From Iris pallida (taxonomy: Eukaryota; Streptophyta; Magnoliopsida; Asparagales; Iridaceae), in NCBI GenBank assembly GCA_029216955.1, contig JANAVB010042304.1, positions 1-64,000 of the forward strand: a stretch of 64,000 nt of DNA, given 5' to 3'. The position numbers and the translations under genes are program-made. The notes under the pieces were generated by a model that saw only the letters and a program-made list of their open reading frames with translations, made no database searches and was not told where the DNA came from. Below are positions 1 through 12,899 of this stretch, in pieces. How positions within the stretch are numbered: the stretch's first letter is position 1; every line of letters starts with the position of its first letter.

Positions 1-1480
1 TAAAATTATGGAAAAATAGTTTAGATACTATGTTAAGTTAGCTAATTAGTATAATTTTTGTAGTATTTAATTACTGTTTTGCCACTAGTTGGCATATGAA
101 ACCAAACTCATATTCTGCTACTTAGGAAAATGATTTTTATAAAATATTTGTACTGGTAATAATTCCAGAAAAATTATAATAAATTTCTATGATTAACAAG
201 GATCACTTTGATACTTTGCTTAAGAAAAAACTAGGCTTTTGTCTACTTCAAAAATTATTAGAACAAATGATATTTGATTTATTTATTGATTAATTACGAC
301 TTGTAGCTTTTTGTGTATTTGGAGTTTTAGTCGGTTGAACCCCATCCCTCACTAGTATAAGACCCTAGAAAGTTAGTTAACATAGTGTGTCACCCCATAT
401 TGGTCTCCTATGCCAAGTCATCATTTTGGCTAGGTGCCCCAGTCACAAGTCGTGTCGCACCATTTAGTGTCCTAGTGTTTAGCTTAGTGTAAAACTAAGT
501 TATTATATTTACTTCTACAGCGACGAGTTATGGACACCATAGCATTGTTAGCGCATTGTTTTGTTTTGCTTTGCTAGAGGCAAGTACTTTCTACGAACTT
601 TACATATTGTCACATAAATGAACTGCAAACTCCACATGTTAAATGCTGATCCTTGGGTAGCAAGTTAGAAACTTACATATTGTCCAGTTACTACCATGCT
701 TAGAACTGTCTTTATGTATCTTCACATGATAGAATACGGGTTATGGGGAAACTGATGGTAGAGTACGTGATAGACCCCCTATAGTAGCGAGCGAGGTCGC
801 ATTTATATGCATACTTTGCCGTAGGCATTATCCGCATTTCTGTACGGATGTACACTAGCTTGTTGACTTGTACGTATGTACATTTTTTACTGTACCACAG
901 TACATTGTAATCTAGAACGATCAGTACTTACTACAGTTTTAAACATTACAATACAGCTGTTCTATGACATATGTATCATTGCCATGATAGACTATGTGAT
1001 GCCATGCTTTCCAGTTATTCCTCTCATGTTTATTTCCATGTTTCATATGCTAGTTTGCTAGATTCAGTACTTGCCTCCCGTCCTGACAGGATACATTGTA
1101 GGTGTCCTTACTGAGGAGGAGTTACTTTGCGACACATACTATGGAGTTACTGCCGAGGACCCGGCTCTGCTTTACGAGGATGTTCCTGCAGGGAACCTCG
1201 CCTAGTTGTCTTTGGTTTACTTAGACTTTTGAGAGTAGACATGTATTAGACTATATCATTTGTAACTGGACATGTATCCGTTTTACATTTCAGTTACTTG
1301 TACTTGGATTTTACTATACGACGACTTTTGTGTTTGGAGCATCTATGATCTTCTTCACTTATAGAACTGTTAGCACATTTAGTTTATCCTGTTGTCTTTA
1401 GAACAGCTTACTACGTTTTATCTCAACGTAGGCTGGACATGATCGGCCTGGCCCAACAATTTGGGTAGCGGGTCGGGACA
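1..1480 (+). repeat. 3' part of a long LTR-like sequence
   Basis: No coding potential is seen. The stretch ends in gggtcgggaca, preceded by a segment beginning cgtaggctgga. The solo LTR ending at 41770 closes in a similar way (cgtaggctggatg, then gggtcgtgaca). Both also share a cctgacaggatac motif a few hundred bases upstream. I infer the truncated right end of a related long LTR whose start lies outside the window. No target-site duplication can be checked. Confidence 0.4.
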
Positions 1481-1830
1481 GCAGCCCCTGGCCCGCCAAC
1501 TGAGTTGGAGGGCTGTTCATTCTGTGACACAACCGCCAACTCAGTTGGAGGGTTGTCCCTTTATTTGTAATTTTGTAAAGTCATCCCCCCACCCGCAAAT
1601 TCCACTAATTCTGTACTTATATGAAAAAATCCGAACTTTTTTTAATATAAAATAGAGGGTATAATGGAAAAGATTGAAAAAATAAATAAAATTAGGGTCT
1701 AAACTTCTAATTAGACATGTTAGAACCTAAAACTCTAATGTTATAAAATTCAAGGTCTAAACTCTATTTAGCCCTTATTTTTTCATTACTTTGCCATAGT
1801 GGTGAACTTACCCCTCATGTATACTCCTAA
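1481..1830. other. Unassigned intergenic DNA with a short palindromic tandem pair
   Basis: No gene is recognised. Two 28-bp copies of a ccgccaact/agttggaggg motif lie at 1491-1518 and 1531-1558. Each has a small palindrome (ccaact facing agttgg). The rest is A/T-rich and leads into the MULE-like terminal repeat. Confidence 0.4.
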
Positions 1831-4030
1831 ATTTTAGGCTAAATTTCAACATGATATCCTAAACTTTTTTATTTAAAAACTTATACCATCCATCAACTAT
1901 TAATTTTTTTTAAACTGATATCCGAAACAAAAAAAATGACAAAATTAGCCCCTCTTTCTCACCCCATCCTCTATCCGGCTGCCCATCCCCACCCTCACCT
2001 CGGTTGCCACACCCCAATTCGTCCCCGGCTGCACCACCTCATCGATGCTGCTGCTAGGGGTGGCGATGGGTAGGGTAGGGTAGGGTAAGGGCAGGAAGAG
2101 GGCAGAGGGTAGTGTATTGACATTTTTTGATACCCTAGGGAAGTCATGAGGGTAGGGTAGGGTAGCCCTCTTCCAAAAAACCAATATCCATTACCCGTCC
2201 TTGTCCTTTACCCTCACAGGGTAGCTGAGGGTCAGGGTAGGGAGGGTAAGGGTATTACCCTTGCCATTTCAGTTTTTTAACTTTGAAAATTATTTTTTTT
2301 GCTAGTAAACACCTTGATACTTAAGATTTTTACAACATTCAAAAATCATAACAACTTAACAAGAAATAACAGGGGAAATATTTTTTTTACTAAAGGCGCT
2401 GAACCCAGTTATATGTGGAACCTGGGCTGCCTACATACCCAAGGAGGGGGCTAGACCTGACTCCTTAGGATAGGGGTACAACTCGGGCGGGCTAAACCCG
2501 AACCCGATCGGGTAAACCCGTTAATGGGTTGGGTTAGTGTCACGCCTCAGAACCAGAATACTGGAGAGTGGGGGAATGACTCAGCCAGCTACGTATTACG
2601 GATAGATGAATACCGTATAATTCGATCAATGCTGTCTAACCAGACGGGGGTGCATACTACATAAAAGTCTTTCTATGGTCACTTCACATCTATTGTCTCA
2701 ATCATTCAAATAAGAAACAGTAATAAAGAACATGTAAGATGAAGCAATAAGACGTTCCAAACGCTCAGTCAAAATGTTCTTGAGATCTGGCTTTACAAAA
2801 TATAGCCAGATGGTATAGTAAAGTGTGCACAATTGTTATCAGCTGCAGTCTGACTTAATTACAAGTATGCAAAAGTAAGTACAAGACAATCCGACTAACT
2901 TGTCGGTGCCAAACGGCTAAGTATAAGGTAAATAACAAAAAGCGTGGTGAGTAAGGGACCCACTCGAGTCCTCCTGCGATCATTCCTCTAGTATTGACCA
3001 TCTTGGAGGTGGAAGTAAGCTGGATCCTCGGGGACCGGCTCTAAATCTGGCCATGCAAAACCAGAGAGGTTAGACCTCTAATAGCAAGTACCACAAGGAA
3101 GGACGATATGAAGGACTAAACCAGTAAGTAAAAGAATATAATGATAATAGATCTCTGCTTTCCACTAGGATTTACATCACATCACGACACTTCGAACCAA
3201 CCTCCCAACCAAACAGGACAGAAGTTGGCCCGTCATGTCCTGACATTCTGATCATCCCAGTTAGGTAACAGAGTAGTGCAGTACACAAACAAATTATCTT
3301 GAACGGCCAATCAACTACTACGGCTTGCTAATGTGAGTTCCAAGTTATCCTGGAATTATGCAATTAGGGATTCCTCAGTTCTTACTATGTACGAGCAAGG
3401 CTAGTCTATCCAGTTAACCATGTGCGCCATGCATGAATTAGACGAGTCCTAGCAGGACGCCCGTCAATATAAATACAACAATAATAAAAGCAGATATGCT
3501 CCCTGCCCGTGTGGCAGGTTTACAGTATCTGTGGGGACCAGCCGGCCCGTCGGGTACTATTCGTCCCAAGGGGACTGCCATGTAAGAACTCGGGAATCCA
3601 TTCTCTCCATGCCATCATTATTTTATTTAACTTAATAGTCTCTATGTTAAGCGAAATCCCATGCCGTGGATCATGGTCATTCAAATGAGTACTTTTGTAC
3701 GGGGTACGATATGCGCAACTCTACAACGATACCGTGCGGCTATGTTGTAGGTCTTACATAGCGTGATGCAACAATCAAATCTAACCACGGAGTAATCATG
3801 CCTTGACCATAAAGTACACATGCTATTTTTGTAAGATAAATAAATAAATAAATAAATAAATAATTGAAGCCCGTATGTGCCTGCATGTCAATATTCGGGA
3901 TCGGCTAATCGATTGCAATAGTTCATTACATGAACGTGTCTCATTCATTCAATTCAATAAGACGACTAGCCAGTTCTTAGTTCCAACTAGGAACGCATGA
4001 TCAATTATTAGTCAATGTCACAATCATTAT

Positions 4031-5855
4031 TGTCACGCCCCGAGTCGACAAACCGTTCGTCCCCGGTGTTACTTTGCCGATTCGATCGTCCTCGCTAAGG
4101 CGTGATGCCGCACGAGCCTGGAGTTGCGCTCGTGCAAGGCAAGATGACAAGTTCTCAAATGGTTATCGTTAAATTTTGATATTAATACGCCAAGTCGAAA
4201 CTTCACAATTCACATCAGAATATAAGACGCAGTATAGGAAGATAGAAATGCTTTTCATTCATAGCTTGCAATGAAGTACAAGTCGTAATTTACATTGGAT
4301 GCCGTTGCGGCTACATTGATTGAAAACAGAAAGAAGATACATTCGACAAGTTGCCTGAACTAACGCTTGCCGTCCCATACATTCGCCCCTTATACATAAG
4401 CCGTCGACTTGAATTGGCTTCAAAATACTTCAGTATAGGAAGAGCTTCAACACGCCTCTCCGGACTTCAGCTCCAGTTTAGTTGGGCGCGCCCGTCGCAC
4501 CTGGGAAAATTGGGGGAATGGGATTAGCACACTTGCTAAGTGGACGAGACGAACCCACTCGTCTAAACCGACTCTGATTGTTAGGGTAGGCATGCTTTAG
4601 AGTTGTCTTTCTATTAGAACTAAATGAATTCAGTTCATATTCGATAGCCATCATTGCGTAATAAAGCATACAGTGAAACATAGCAGTTTATCATTTTCTT
4701 ACCACGGCCGTGCTCGCTGATAAAAACAGAGATATTTACCCTGCATAAGACAATAGGTGAGCATGCTACTATCTTATATGCGGTCATTGATGTTACACAT
4801 CACTTGGGACTATCTCAACGCATTTCGGCCCGCTCAGTCTAGGTTGCAAGCCTGACTGACGGTCCCGCAATGCATCAGTGCCGAAGCACGATTATTCATT
4901 CCCCCTAGGTCGAGTCGATTCCGATGCCCCGGATATCGATTCGAGGAAAATATCAACTTGTGCACAAGCTGTCCATGACCATGCCAATGCGTGAACAGTT
5001 TATATATGCAACCAGTTTTGTATAGCGCGGACAGTATAGAACGACATTATCATTTCCCCCAACTCATGCAACGTTTCATTTTCCCCAAGCCGTACTCCGA
5101 TTTAGCGTCCCGTAGGCACCAATTGTCCGAGGCATCATAACCCACGATCGACGTTTCATAATATTTTGCAGCACGTAAAATAGTCTATCTTTTTACTAGA
5201 ACCTTAAACTTTCTGGTTTATGTGATAGACTTGTATTTTCAGAGTAAATTTCTCTAAGTCGATACGTTTTCCCGAGTTCTTGGACTTAGTGGATTGGCAT
5301 GCAATTAACTTGGCATCGTTCGATTTGAATGAATTCGAAGCAAGGAATAAGTTTGCGGGACAGAGTAGAAAAGAAGGGCCGAATCCCACCGATCACTTTG
5401 CTTTGTGCAGGTCGTCGAAGTGCTACGCAACGTCAATCCTTAGTTACGCGAGCTCCTGCAATGCATCAACACTTTGTTAGATTTCCTTCTTTTCCCCTTA
5501 CATCGAAATTTGTAATTGCATCCATGAAAACGACGCGAAAGCACTTCAATCAAGCCAAGCGGCAAAGCTCCAAGAAAACCATACAGCGGTCCGGTCCCGT
5601 CGAAGGGACTCTTATAGAGAGCTCGTGCGCCGAGACGCAGCCCGCTGCATCTAGGACTTGTTCCAACAGAAGTCGTTCCATTAGTTGGATCGATTCTCGT
5701 ATCTTCCGTCCAAATCGAATTGAATCGATGCCGCAAGGCGTTAACGTTTACCAAGCTTAGCGATCGAGTCAGATGGCCATCTGAGTTCCCGGCCGATCTG
5801 ACTCGGCGCTAGCATATTATGAAGTTCCATCGCCTATCGAAAGCGGGGCGCTACA
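4031..5855 (-). repeat. 3' LTR of Ty3-1
   Basis: 1825 bp, tgtcacgccccg to gcgctaca on the plus strand. On the minus (sense) strand it begins tgtagcgcc and ends gcgtgaca. It is nearly identical to the copy at 10691-12529. Small open frames inside it have paired counterparts in the other LTR and are not genes. Confidence 0.92.
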
Positions 5856-5900
5856 TAATATACCACTAAGAAAAAGTTTCGTCCGAAACTTAAGAACAAG
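5856..5900 (-). other. Degenerate polypurine tract region of Ty3-1
   Basis: On the minus strand the sequence just upstream of the 3' LTR reads tttcttagtggtatattat. Related plant Ty3 elements normally have a G-rich tract (AGTGGGGGAGAAT-like) at this position. Here the purine tract is poor, so second-strand priming may be weakened. Confidence 0.4.
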
Positions 5901-5914
5901 GGTCGGACCTTAAT

Positions 5915-6263
5915 TTAGACGAACAACGCAGGGTACTTCTCCTTCATCTCCGCCTCATCTCCCACGTCGACTCCTCGACTGTATGGTTCCGCCAAAGCAC
6001 GCGGACCAAGGACATCGACCGATTTCGTAGCACCTTTTCCTTGCGGTCCAAAATTTGAATAGGCTCTCCGAGTAAGACAAGTCAGTACGTAGCTCCAACT
6101 GATCGAAGCTAACCATATGACTTGGATCGTGCACGTATTTTCGAAGTTGTGAAACGTGGAAAACATCGTGCACATCGGCTAAGGCAGGAGGTAGTGCGAT
6201 CCGATAAGCAACAGTCGCAACTCGCTCAATGATCTCGAAGGGGCCTACAAATCTCGGGCTCAA
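5915..6263 (-). pseudogene. Integrase C-terminal tail of Ty3-1, out of frame
   Basis: After a one-base deletion near 6268 the integrase continues in another frame with LSPRFVGPFEI, the conserved GPF/Y module of Ty3 integrases, then [17 protein letters not shown]. The last ~60 codons shift again, ending DEAEMKEKYPALFV with a stop near 5915. That ending resembles the chromodomain-like tail of plant chromoviruses (EDEMREKYPxLF). At least two frameshifts mean no functional protein is made. Confidence 0.75.
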
Positions 6264-7369
6264 TTGCCTTTAACGCCGAACCGCATCACTCCGCGCATGG
6301 GCGTTACTTTCAGAAACACATGGTCCCCGGCCAAGAACTCTAGTGGTCGTCGACGAAGATCTGCGTAGCTCTTTTGTCGACTTTGCGCGATGCGGAGTCT
6401 ATCTCGGATCAAGCGGACCTTTTCGACGGCTCCCAAGTTTCGGTCCCAGCACTTGTCGCTCTCCGATGTCATCCCAGCATATCGGCGACGGCACTTCCTC
6501 CCGTAGAGCGCTTCGTATGGAGCCATCCGAATACTCGACTGATAACTGTTGTTATACGCAAACTCCGCAAGCGGCAAATGCGTATCCCAACTAGTCTTTA
6601 GGTCGATCGCACACAGACGCAGCATGTCTTCTAGGATTTGATTCACCCTCTCCGTCTGTCCGTCTGTTTGGGGATGGTACGCCGAACTAAAGTTCAGTTT
6701 GGTTCCCATCGCCGCTTGGATGCTCGTCCAGAAACGCGATAGGAATCGCCCGTCTCTGTCCGAAATTATTGAGGCCGGCACCCCGTGCAGTCGAACAATC
6801 TCATCGACGTAGATTTGCGCTAACCGATCGACGCTCCATTCTACTTTAATTGCGATGAAGTGAGCCGACTTGGTCAATCTATCAACAATGACCCAAATCG
6901 CGTCATTCCCCCGCGGCGTCTTCGGAAATCCCACAATGAAATCCATCGAGATATTGTCCCACTTCCACTCGGGAATGGGGATGTTCTGCAGCTCTCCGTC
7001 GGGCCTCTGGTGTTCCGCCTTCACCTGCTGACACGCCATGCATTGCGATACAAACGTAGCCACGTCTTTCTTCATGCCGTGCCACCAAAAGTTTGTGCGC
7101 AAGTCCTTGTACATCTTGGTGCTCCCAGGATGTAACGAGTACTTCGCATAATGCGCCTCCGTCAGAATTTCTTTTCTGAGTTCGGCGGTTTCAGGAATGC
7201 AGAGCCTTCCCTTTAGTCGCATCGTCCCGTCTCCGTCTTCCGCAAAGTCAGTTGCCCTTCCCGTTGAAATCAGCTCGCGCATCTTCTTCAGGAATGAGTC
7301 GTCCTCCTGTGCGGTCTTTATCTTGCTAAGCAGGCTCGATCCTAACTTCAGTTGAGCTAGGTGCAGGTG
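6260..7369 (-). pseudogene. Integrase of Ty3-1
   Basis: This is in the same frame as the upstream RT/RNase H, but follows a TGA at 7370-7372. An HHCC zinc-binding module is visible (HYAKYSLHPGSTKM, then CMACQQVK). The catalytic core follows: first Asp in SMDFIVGFP, second Asp in ISDRDGRFLS, Glu in HPQTDGQTERVNQ. Its role in the family is insertion of the cDNA into chromatin. The frame ends early at 6260 after RFGVKGN because one base is missing. All DDE residues are intact, so the lesions are recent. Confidence 0.9.
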
Positions 7370-7711
7370 TCAATACTCAATTCCGAGTTCGATACCCATC
7401 GCTTCAAGGTCTCGCTTTATCTCCTTGTTTATGGCCAGTGTTTCCATAAACATTCTGCTGAGTGCGTCGGCCACCACGTTTCCCTTGCCCGGCGTGTACT
7501 CGATCGTTAGCTCGTAATCTTTTATGAGTTCGAGCCATCGTCGCTGTCGTAGGTTGAGTTCCCGTTGCGTGAACAAGTACTTCAGGCTTTTATGATCTGT
7601 GTAGATTCTGCATGCTACACCATAGAGATAGTGCCGCCATAACTTCAATGCAAAGACGATCGCCGCCAATTCTAAGTCGTGCGTCGGGAAATTTTTCTCG
7701 TGCTGCTTCAA
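7370..7711 (-). pseudogene. RNase H domain (C-terminal half) of Ty3-1
   Basis: In frame with RT but bounded by nonsense codons at both ends: TAG at 7712-7714 (upstream) and TGA at 7370-7372 (downstream). It shows the Ty3 RNase H motifs [32 protein letters not shown] and [12 protein letters not shown]. The enzyme removes the RNA strand of the RNA-DNA hybrid during reverse transcription. The upstream TAG is most simply a CAG-to-TAG change. Confidence 0.9.
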
Positions 7712-10423
7712 CTACCGTGAAGCGTAGGAGATGACTTTGTCTCTCTGCATGAGTACGCACCCGAGGCCAGTTCCTGACGCGTCGCTGAATATCTGAAAGC
7801 CTTCGGGACCGTCTGGAAGTGCAAGGATTGGAGCTGAGACGAGCCGTTGCTTCAACTCTTGAAAGCTGGATTCACAGTCGTCGCTCCATTCGAATACTAC
7901 TCCCTTCTGGGTGAGGCGAGTCAGAGGTGACGCTAGTTTTGAGAAGCTTCGCACGAATCTACGATAATAGCCCGCTAAGCCCAGGAAGCTCCGAATGTCG
8001 CTAGCCGAGGCAGGTCGTTTCCAATCCACCACCGCATCAATCTTCTTTGGGTCCACCGCGACACCTTCGGCAGAGATTACGTGCCCAAGGAATGTCACGC
8101 TACTCATCCAGAACTCGCACTTACTCTGCTTGGCGTACAATTTGTTTTCACGCAGAATCTGCAGTACCGTCTTCAAATGTTCCGCGTGCTCTTCCCGATT
8201 CTTTGAGTAGACAAGGATATCGTCGATGAATACGACTACAAATTTATCTATTTGAGGTCGGAAGACTCGGTTCATCAGATCCATGAAAGCGGCAGGGGCA
8301 TTCGTCAAACCGAACGGCATGACGAGGAATTCGTAATGACCATATCGAGTGCGGAAGGCAGACTTCGATATGTCGTCGGACTTGATCTTCAACTGATGAT
8401 AGCCTGAACGAAGATCGATTTTTGAAAATATCGCCGCGCCTTGCAGTTGGTCAAACAAGTCGTCGATTCGCGGCAAAGGATACTTGTTCCGCACGGTCGC
8501 CTTGTTGAGTTCTCGATAGTCGATGCATAGCCGCAACGACCCATCTTTCTTCTTCACGAACAGTACGGGAGCTCCCCACGGAGAGACGCTAGGGCGAATA
8601 AATTCGCGGTCTAGCAACTCTTGTAATTGCACCTTCAGCTCCTTCAGTTCTGCTGGAGCCATTCGGTAAGGCGCCTTTGATATCGGCCGCGTATCCGGAA
8701 AGGTGTCGATGCTGAATTCTATTTCTCGATTCGGCGGCATCCCGGGCATCTCGTCAGGAAAGACGTCAGGAAAATCTGCCACAACATCAGTCTGCATTGT
8801 GTTTGTATTATCCGTCCGCGTGTCTCGAACTGATGCCAAGTATCCCGCACAGCCGGAACGCAGCATACGCCTTGCCGAGATTGCCGACACCATCATCGCC
8901 GTCTTCGAGGCCGTACCGCACGAAAATGAGAACTCTGTCTCGCCAGGAAGGCGAAACACCACTCTCTTCTCCGCGCACTCGATCGTTGCACGACAAGCGC
9001 CCAACCAATCCATGCCCAGGATTATGTCGTAGTCTTTGATGTCTAGCACGACGGCATCCAAGGATAGATATCTTCCCCCGACGCAAATGTGGCCATCCCT
9101 ACAAATAAAGTTTGCAGGCATATCGACTCCCGACGGAGTGCTAACGCTAATATTTATATCTAGTGATTTCATGGTTATTTTATTTTCTTTCGCAAAATCA
9201 GCAGATATAAAGCTATGCGTCGCACCCGAATCGAATAGGACTCGTGCAGGTATACTTTTGTAGAGTAATATACCTGTTACAACAGTATCGGACGCGTGCG
9301 CCTCGTCCCGAGTTAAGGCATAAACTCGGCCTTGAGCTCCGTGGCGTTGGTTCTGCTGGTTGACGGGCACCGCATTTGCGCCTTGCAATATCGGCGCTTT
9401 ATGCGGGTTCGGGACGTTCCTCGGTGGGTTGTGTTGATTCGGACCTTTGTGCGGACAATATGTAACTATATGGCCTACCTCGCCACATTTATAGCAAGAT
9501 CTCGTGACGCAGTCGACGGTTCGGTGCCCACGCCTACCGCACCTGGTGCAGTGCTGACTGCCATGGCCTCGATCATCGAACCTGTTCGGACGCTTTGTTA
9601 TTCCCGATCCCCCGGCGCCGGCGTCGTTAGGACGCTTGTTGAAGTTGTTACGAATGCCTCTACTCGACATACGGCCAAAGACGCGCTCACTATTAAGAGC
9701 GGCATTATAGGATTCGCGGTATGTTCGGCACCTCTGATTCATGACGTCCCTTCGCAGTTCGTCATTCAGGCCTTGTTGGAAGCGTTCACACCATGCGTCC
9801 TTGTTGGGCAGGAAGGCGCCGGCAAACTTTGCCAGCTTTGAGAAGCTCGAATCATAATCGTCGACAGACATATTTTCCTGTCGCAGCATCATGAACTCGT
9901 CTTCTTTTTGTTGACGGACGGCGCGAGGAACGTACTGTTCGAGGAAGGCTTCCTTGAACATTTTCCAGGAAATCGTGGCGTCTGTATCTGCTTCATAGAT
10001 TTCCTGCTTTTTAGCGGCCCACCAGTCATACGCCCTCAGTTGCAGCTGTAACGCCGCACAAGTTACCCGCTGGGACCCTTCGATGCTAAGCAGATTAAAC
10101 AGGTCCTCCATCTCCGCGAGCCATCCTACGATCACATCGGGCTCCGCTCGGCCGTTGAACTTCGGTGGATTCATCTTGCGGAACTCCTTTGCCTTGAACA
10201 AGGAAGAAGAATCTATCATTTGCGGTTGAGTCTCTTCTTCCTCGTTTTCTTCTTGATTGCCTTGGTTTCCCTCGGGCCCTTCGTCCGTCGTCTTCGTGTT
10301 GCCCGCCATTCTGCTGACTATCTGAGTCAGGGCATTCATCTGTCTTTGTTGCGCTTCGAATTGGGCTTTGAATTGTGTCTGAAGCTGCTGCTGCAGCTCC
10401 ATCAACTGTAGCATCTTTTGCAT
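7712..10423 (-). pseudogene. gag-protease-reverse transcriptase of Ty3-1
   Basis: 903 codons from an ATG at 10423. The gag part starts with a Gln-rich stretch, then the capsid-like core ([18 protein letters not shown]). Two tandem CCHC zinc knuckles follow ([28 protein letters not shown]). The aspartic protease has [12 protein letters not shown] and [12 protein letters not shown] has [32 protein letters not shown], the FIDD catalytic box ([12 protein letters not shown]) and [12 protein letters not shown]. RNase H begins at [13 protein letters not shown] and is cut by TAG at 7712. It would drive particle assembly and cDNA synthesis. No host function is implied. Confidence 0.93.
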
Positions 10424-10675
10424 AGTCGTCTCGCTAGGCTCGGTGCTTTTTGTGCTCGACGTACTATCTACAGTTTGGGTTGGGGCGGGATTGTTCCTTT
10501 CTTAGTCATTCCTACAAAACAGAGTAAACCCGTTAGTATTTTTCAAAAATATCTATGGGCTTACCTGTATGGAACTCTTATTTCACGCAACATGCCGACA
10601 AGCATTCAATCGAGCCATCGCAACGGACATTCCAATAATGAAACATCTTTCGAAAATCCGAGGAAACATAACTGT

Positions 10676-10687
10676 GCTCTGATACCA
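10676..10687 (-). other. Primer-binding site of Ty3-1 (initiator tRNA-Met)
   Basis: On the minus strand the sequence 3 nt after the 5' LTR is tggtatcagagc. This is complementary to the 3' end of plant initiator tRNA-Met, the standard primer for plant LTR retrotransposons. It fixes the 5' end of the element on the right. Confidence 0.92.
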
Positions 10688-10690
10688 ATT

Positions 10691-12529
10691 TGTCACGCCC
10701 CGAGTCGACAAACCGTTCGTCCCCGGTGTTACTTTGCCGATTCGATCGTCCTCGCTAAGGCGTGATGCCGCACGAGCCTGGAGTTGCGCTCGTGCAAGGC
10801 AAGATGACAAGTTCTCAAATGGTTATCGTTAAATTTTGATATTAATACGCCAAGTCGAAACTTCACAATTCACATCAGAATATAAGACGCAGTATAGGAA
10901 GATAGAAATACTTTTCATTCATAGCTTGCAATGAAGTGCAAGTCGTAATTTACATTGGATGCCGTTGCGGCTACATTGATTGAAAACAGAAAGAAGATAC
11001 ATTCGACAAGTTGCCTGAACTAACGCTTGCCGTCCCATACATTCGCCCCTTTATACATAAGCCGTCGACTTGAATTGGCTTCAAAATACTTCAGTATAGG
11101 AAGAGCTTCAACACGCCTCTCCGGACTTCAGCTCCAGTTTAGTTGGGCGCGCCCGTCGTACCTGGGGAAATTGGAGGAATGGGATTAGCACACTTGCTAA
11201 GTGGACGAGACGAACCCACTCGTCTAAACCGACTCTGATTGTTAGGGTAGGCATGCTTTAGAGTTGTCTTTCTATTAGAACTAAATGAATTCAGTTCATA
11301 TTCGATAGCCATCATTGCGTAATAAAGCATACAGTGAAACATAGCAGTTTATCATATTTCTTACCACGGCCGTGCTCGTCCCTGCATGAAAACAGAGATA
11401 ATATTTACCCTGCATAAGACAATAGGTGAGCATGCTACTATCTTATATGCGATCATTGATGTTACACATCACTTGGGACTATCTCAACGGCATTTCGGCC
11501 CGCTCAGTCTAGGTTGCAAGCCTGACTGACGGTCCCGCAATGCATCAGTGCCGAAGCACGATTATTCATTCCCCCTAGGTCGAGTCGATTCCGATGCCTC
11601 GGATATCGATTCGAGGAAAATATCAACTTGTGCACAAGCTGTCCATGACCATGCCAATGCGTGAACAGTTTATATATGCAACCAGTTTTGTATAGCGCGG
11701 ACAGTATAGAACGACATTATCATTTCCCCCAACTCATGCAACGTTTCATTTTCCCCAAGCCGTACTCCGATTTAGCGTCCCGTAGGCACCAAATTGTCCG
11801 AGGCATCATAACCCACGATCGACGTTTCATAATATTTTGCAGCACGTAAAATAGTCTATCTTTTTACTAGAACCTTAAACTTTCTGGTTTATGTGATAGA
11901 CTTGTATTTTCAGAGTAAATTTCTCTAAGTCGATACGTTTTCCCGAGTTCTTGGACTTAGTGGATTGGCATGCAATTAACTTGGCATCGTTCGATTTGAA
12001 TGAATTCGAAGCAAGGAATAAGTTTGCGGGACAGAGTAGAAAAGAAGGGGCCGAATCACCCACCGATCACTTTGCTTTGTGCAGGTCGTCGAAGCGCTAC
12101 GCAACGTCAATCCTTAGTTACGCGAGCTCCTGCAATGCATCAACACTTTGTTAGATTTCCTTCTTTTCCCCTTACATCGAAATTTGTAATTGCATCCATG
12201 AAAACGACGCGAAAGCACTTCAATCAAGCCAAGCGGCAAAGCTCCAAGAAAACCATACAGCGGTCCGGTCCCGTCGAAGGGACTCTTATAGAGAGCTCGC
12301 GCGCCGAGACGCAGCCCGCTGCATCTAGGACTTGTTCCAACAGAAGTCGTTCCATTAGTTGGATCGATTCTCGTATCTTCCGTCCAAATCGAATTGAATC
12401 GATGCCGCAAGGCGTTAACGTTTACCAAGCTTAGCGATCGAGTCAGATGGCCATCTGAGTTCCCGGCCGATCTGACTCGGCGCTAGCATATTATGAAGTT
12501 CCATCGCCTATCGAAAGCGGGGCGCTACA
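10691..12529 (-). repeat. 5' LTR of Ty3-1
   Basis: 1839 bp, almost identical to 4031-5855; I count about 18 substitutions and small indels by eye. Next to the PBS, so this is the 5' LTR of a minus-strand element. It ends gcgctaca followed by the TSD attat. Confidence 0.92.
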
Positions 12530-12899
12530 ATTATCAATGGTGACAAGGCATGAAAGTCAATTAGTATTACATGGGGTCGAGCCTATAACTCCTCAGAGTT
12601 AAGTTCTAGTCATACTGGGTATCCATGGATCAATCAAGACACATGACACATTCCACATAACAATCTGTATTAACAATATTAACATATCATGATTTATCAA
12701 GTTCATGCAAAAAGGTGTAAGGATATAATAGGAGAATTATCATGCCATCATTAAATGATTAAGTTATAGAACAAATAAAAACACCCAGGTTAGAAGTCAC
12801 GCCAACAAGTCTATACTAAGGCCAAAAGTCATGCCAAGTCTAGTAGGAGTGAGCGTGTAACAGCGTGAGCATGAAAAAGTAATTCACGCTGGCATGCAC

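Larger units (their letters stand above)
4031..12529 (-). mobile_element. Full-length Ty3 LTR retrotransposon (Ty3-1), TSD attat
   Basis: Two LTRs (4031-5855 and 10691-12529) flank one gag-pol frame on the minus strand. The 5-bp duplication attat is perfect (4026-4030, 12530-12534). Domain order is gag, two zinc knuckles, protease, RT, RNase H, integrase, which is the Ty3 order. The PBS matches initiator tRNA-Met. By eye the LTRs differ at about 18 places in 1.83 kb, suggesting a fairly recent insertion. The polyprotein nevertheless has two nonsense codons and at least one frameshift. The integrase tail motif (EMKEKYPALF) suggests a chromovirus, possibly Tekay/Del-like; the clade is an inference. 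Confidence 0.93.

Noticed and set aside
2055..2270. Telomere-like gggtaggg runs
   Set aside because: The unit is a 5-bp gggta, not the plant telomere TTTAGGG. It lies inside a hAT MITE with perfect TSD, so it is transposon sequence.
5329..5760. 143-residue open frame as a host gene
   Set aside because: It lies inside the Ty3-1 LTR and has a near-identical counterpart in the other LTR (12000-12434).
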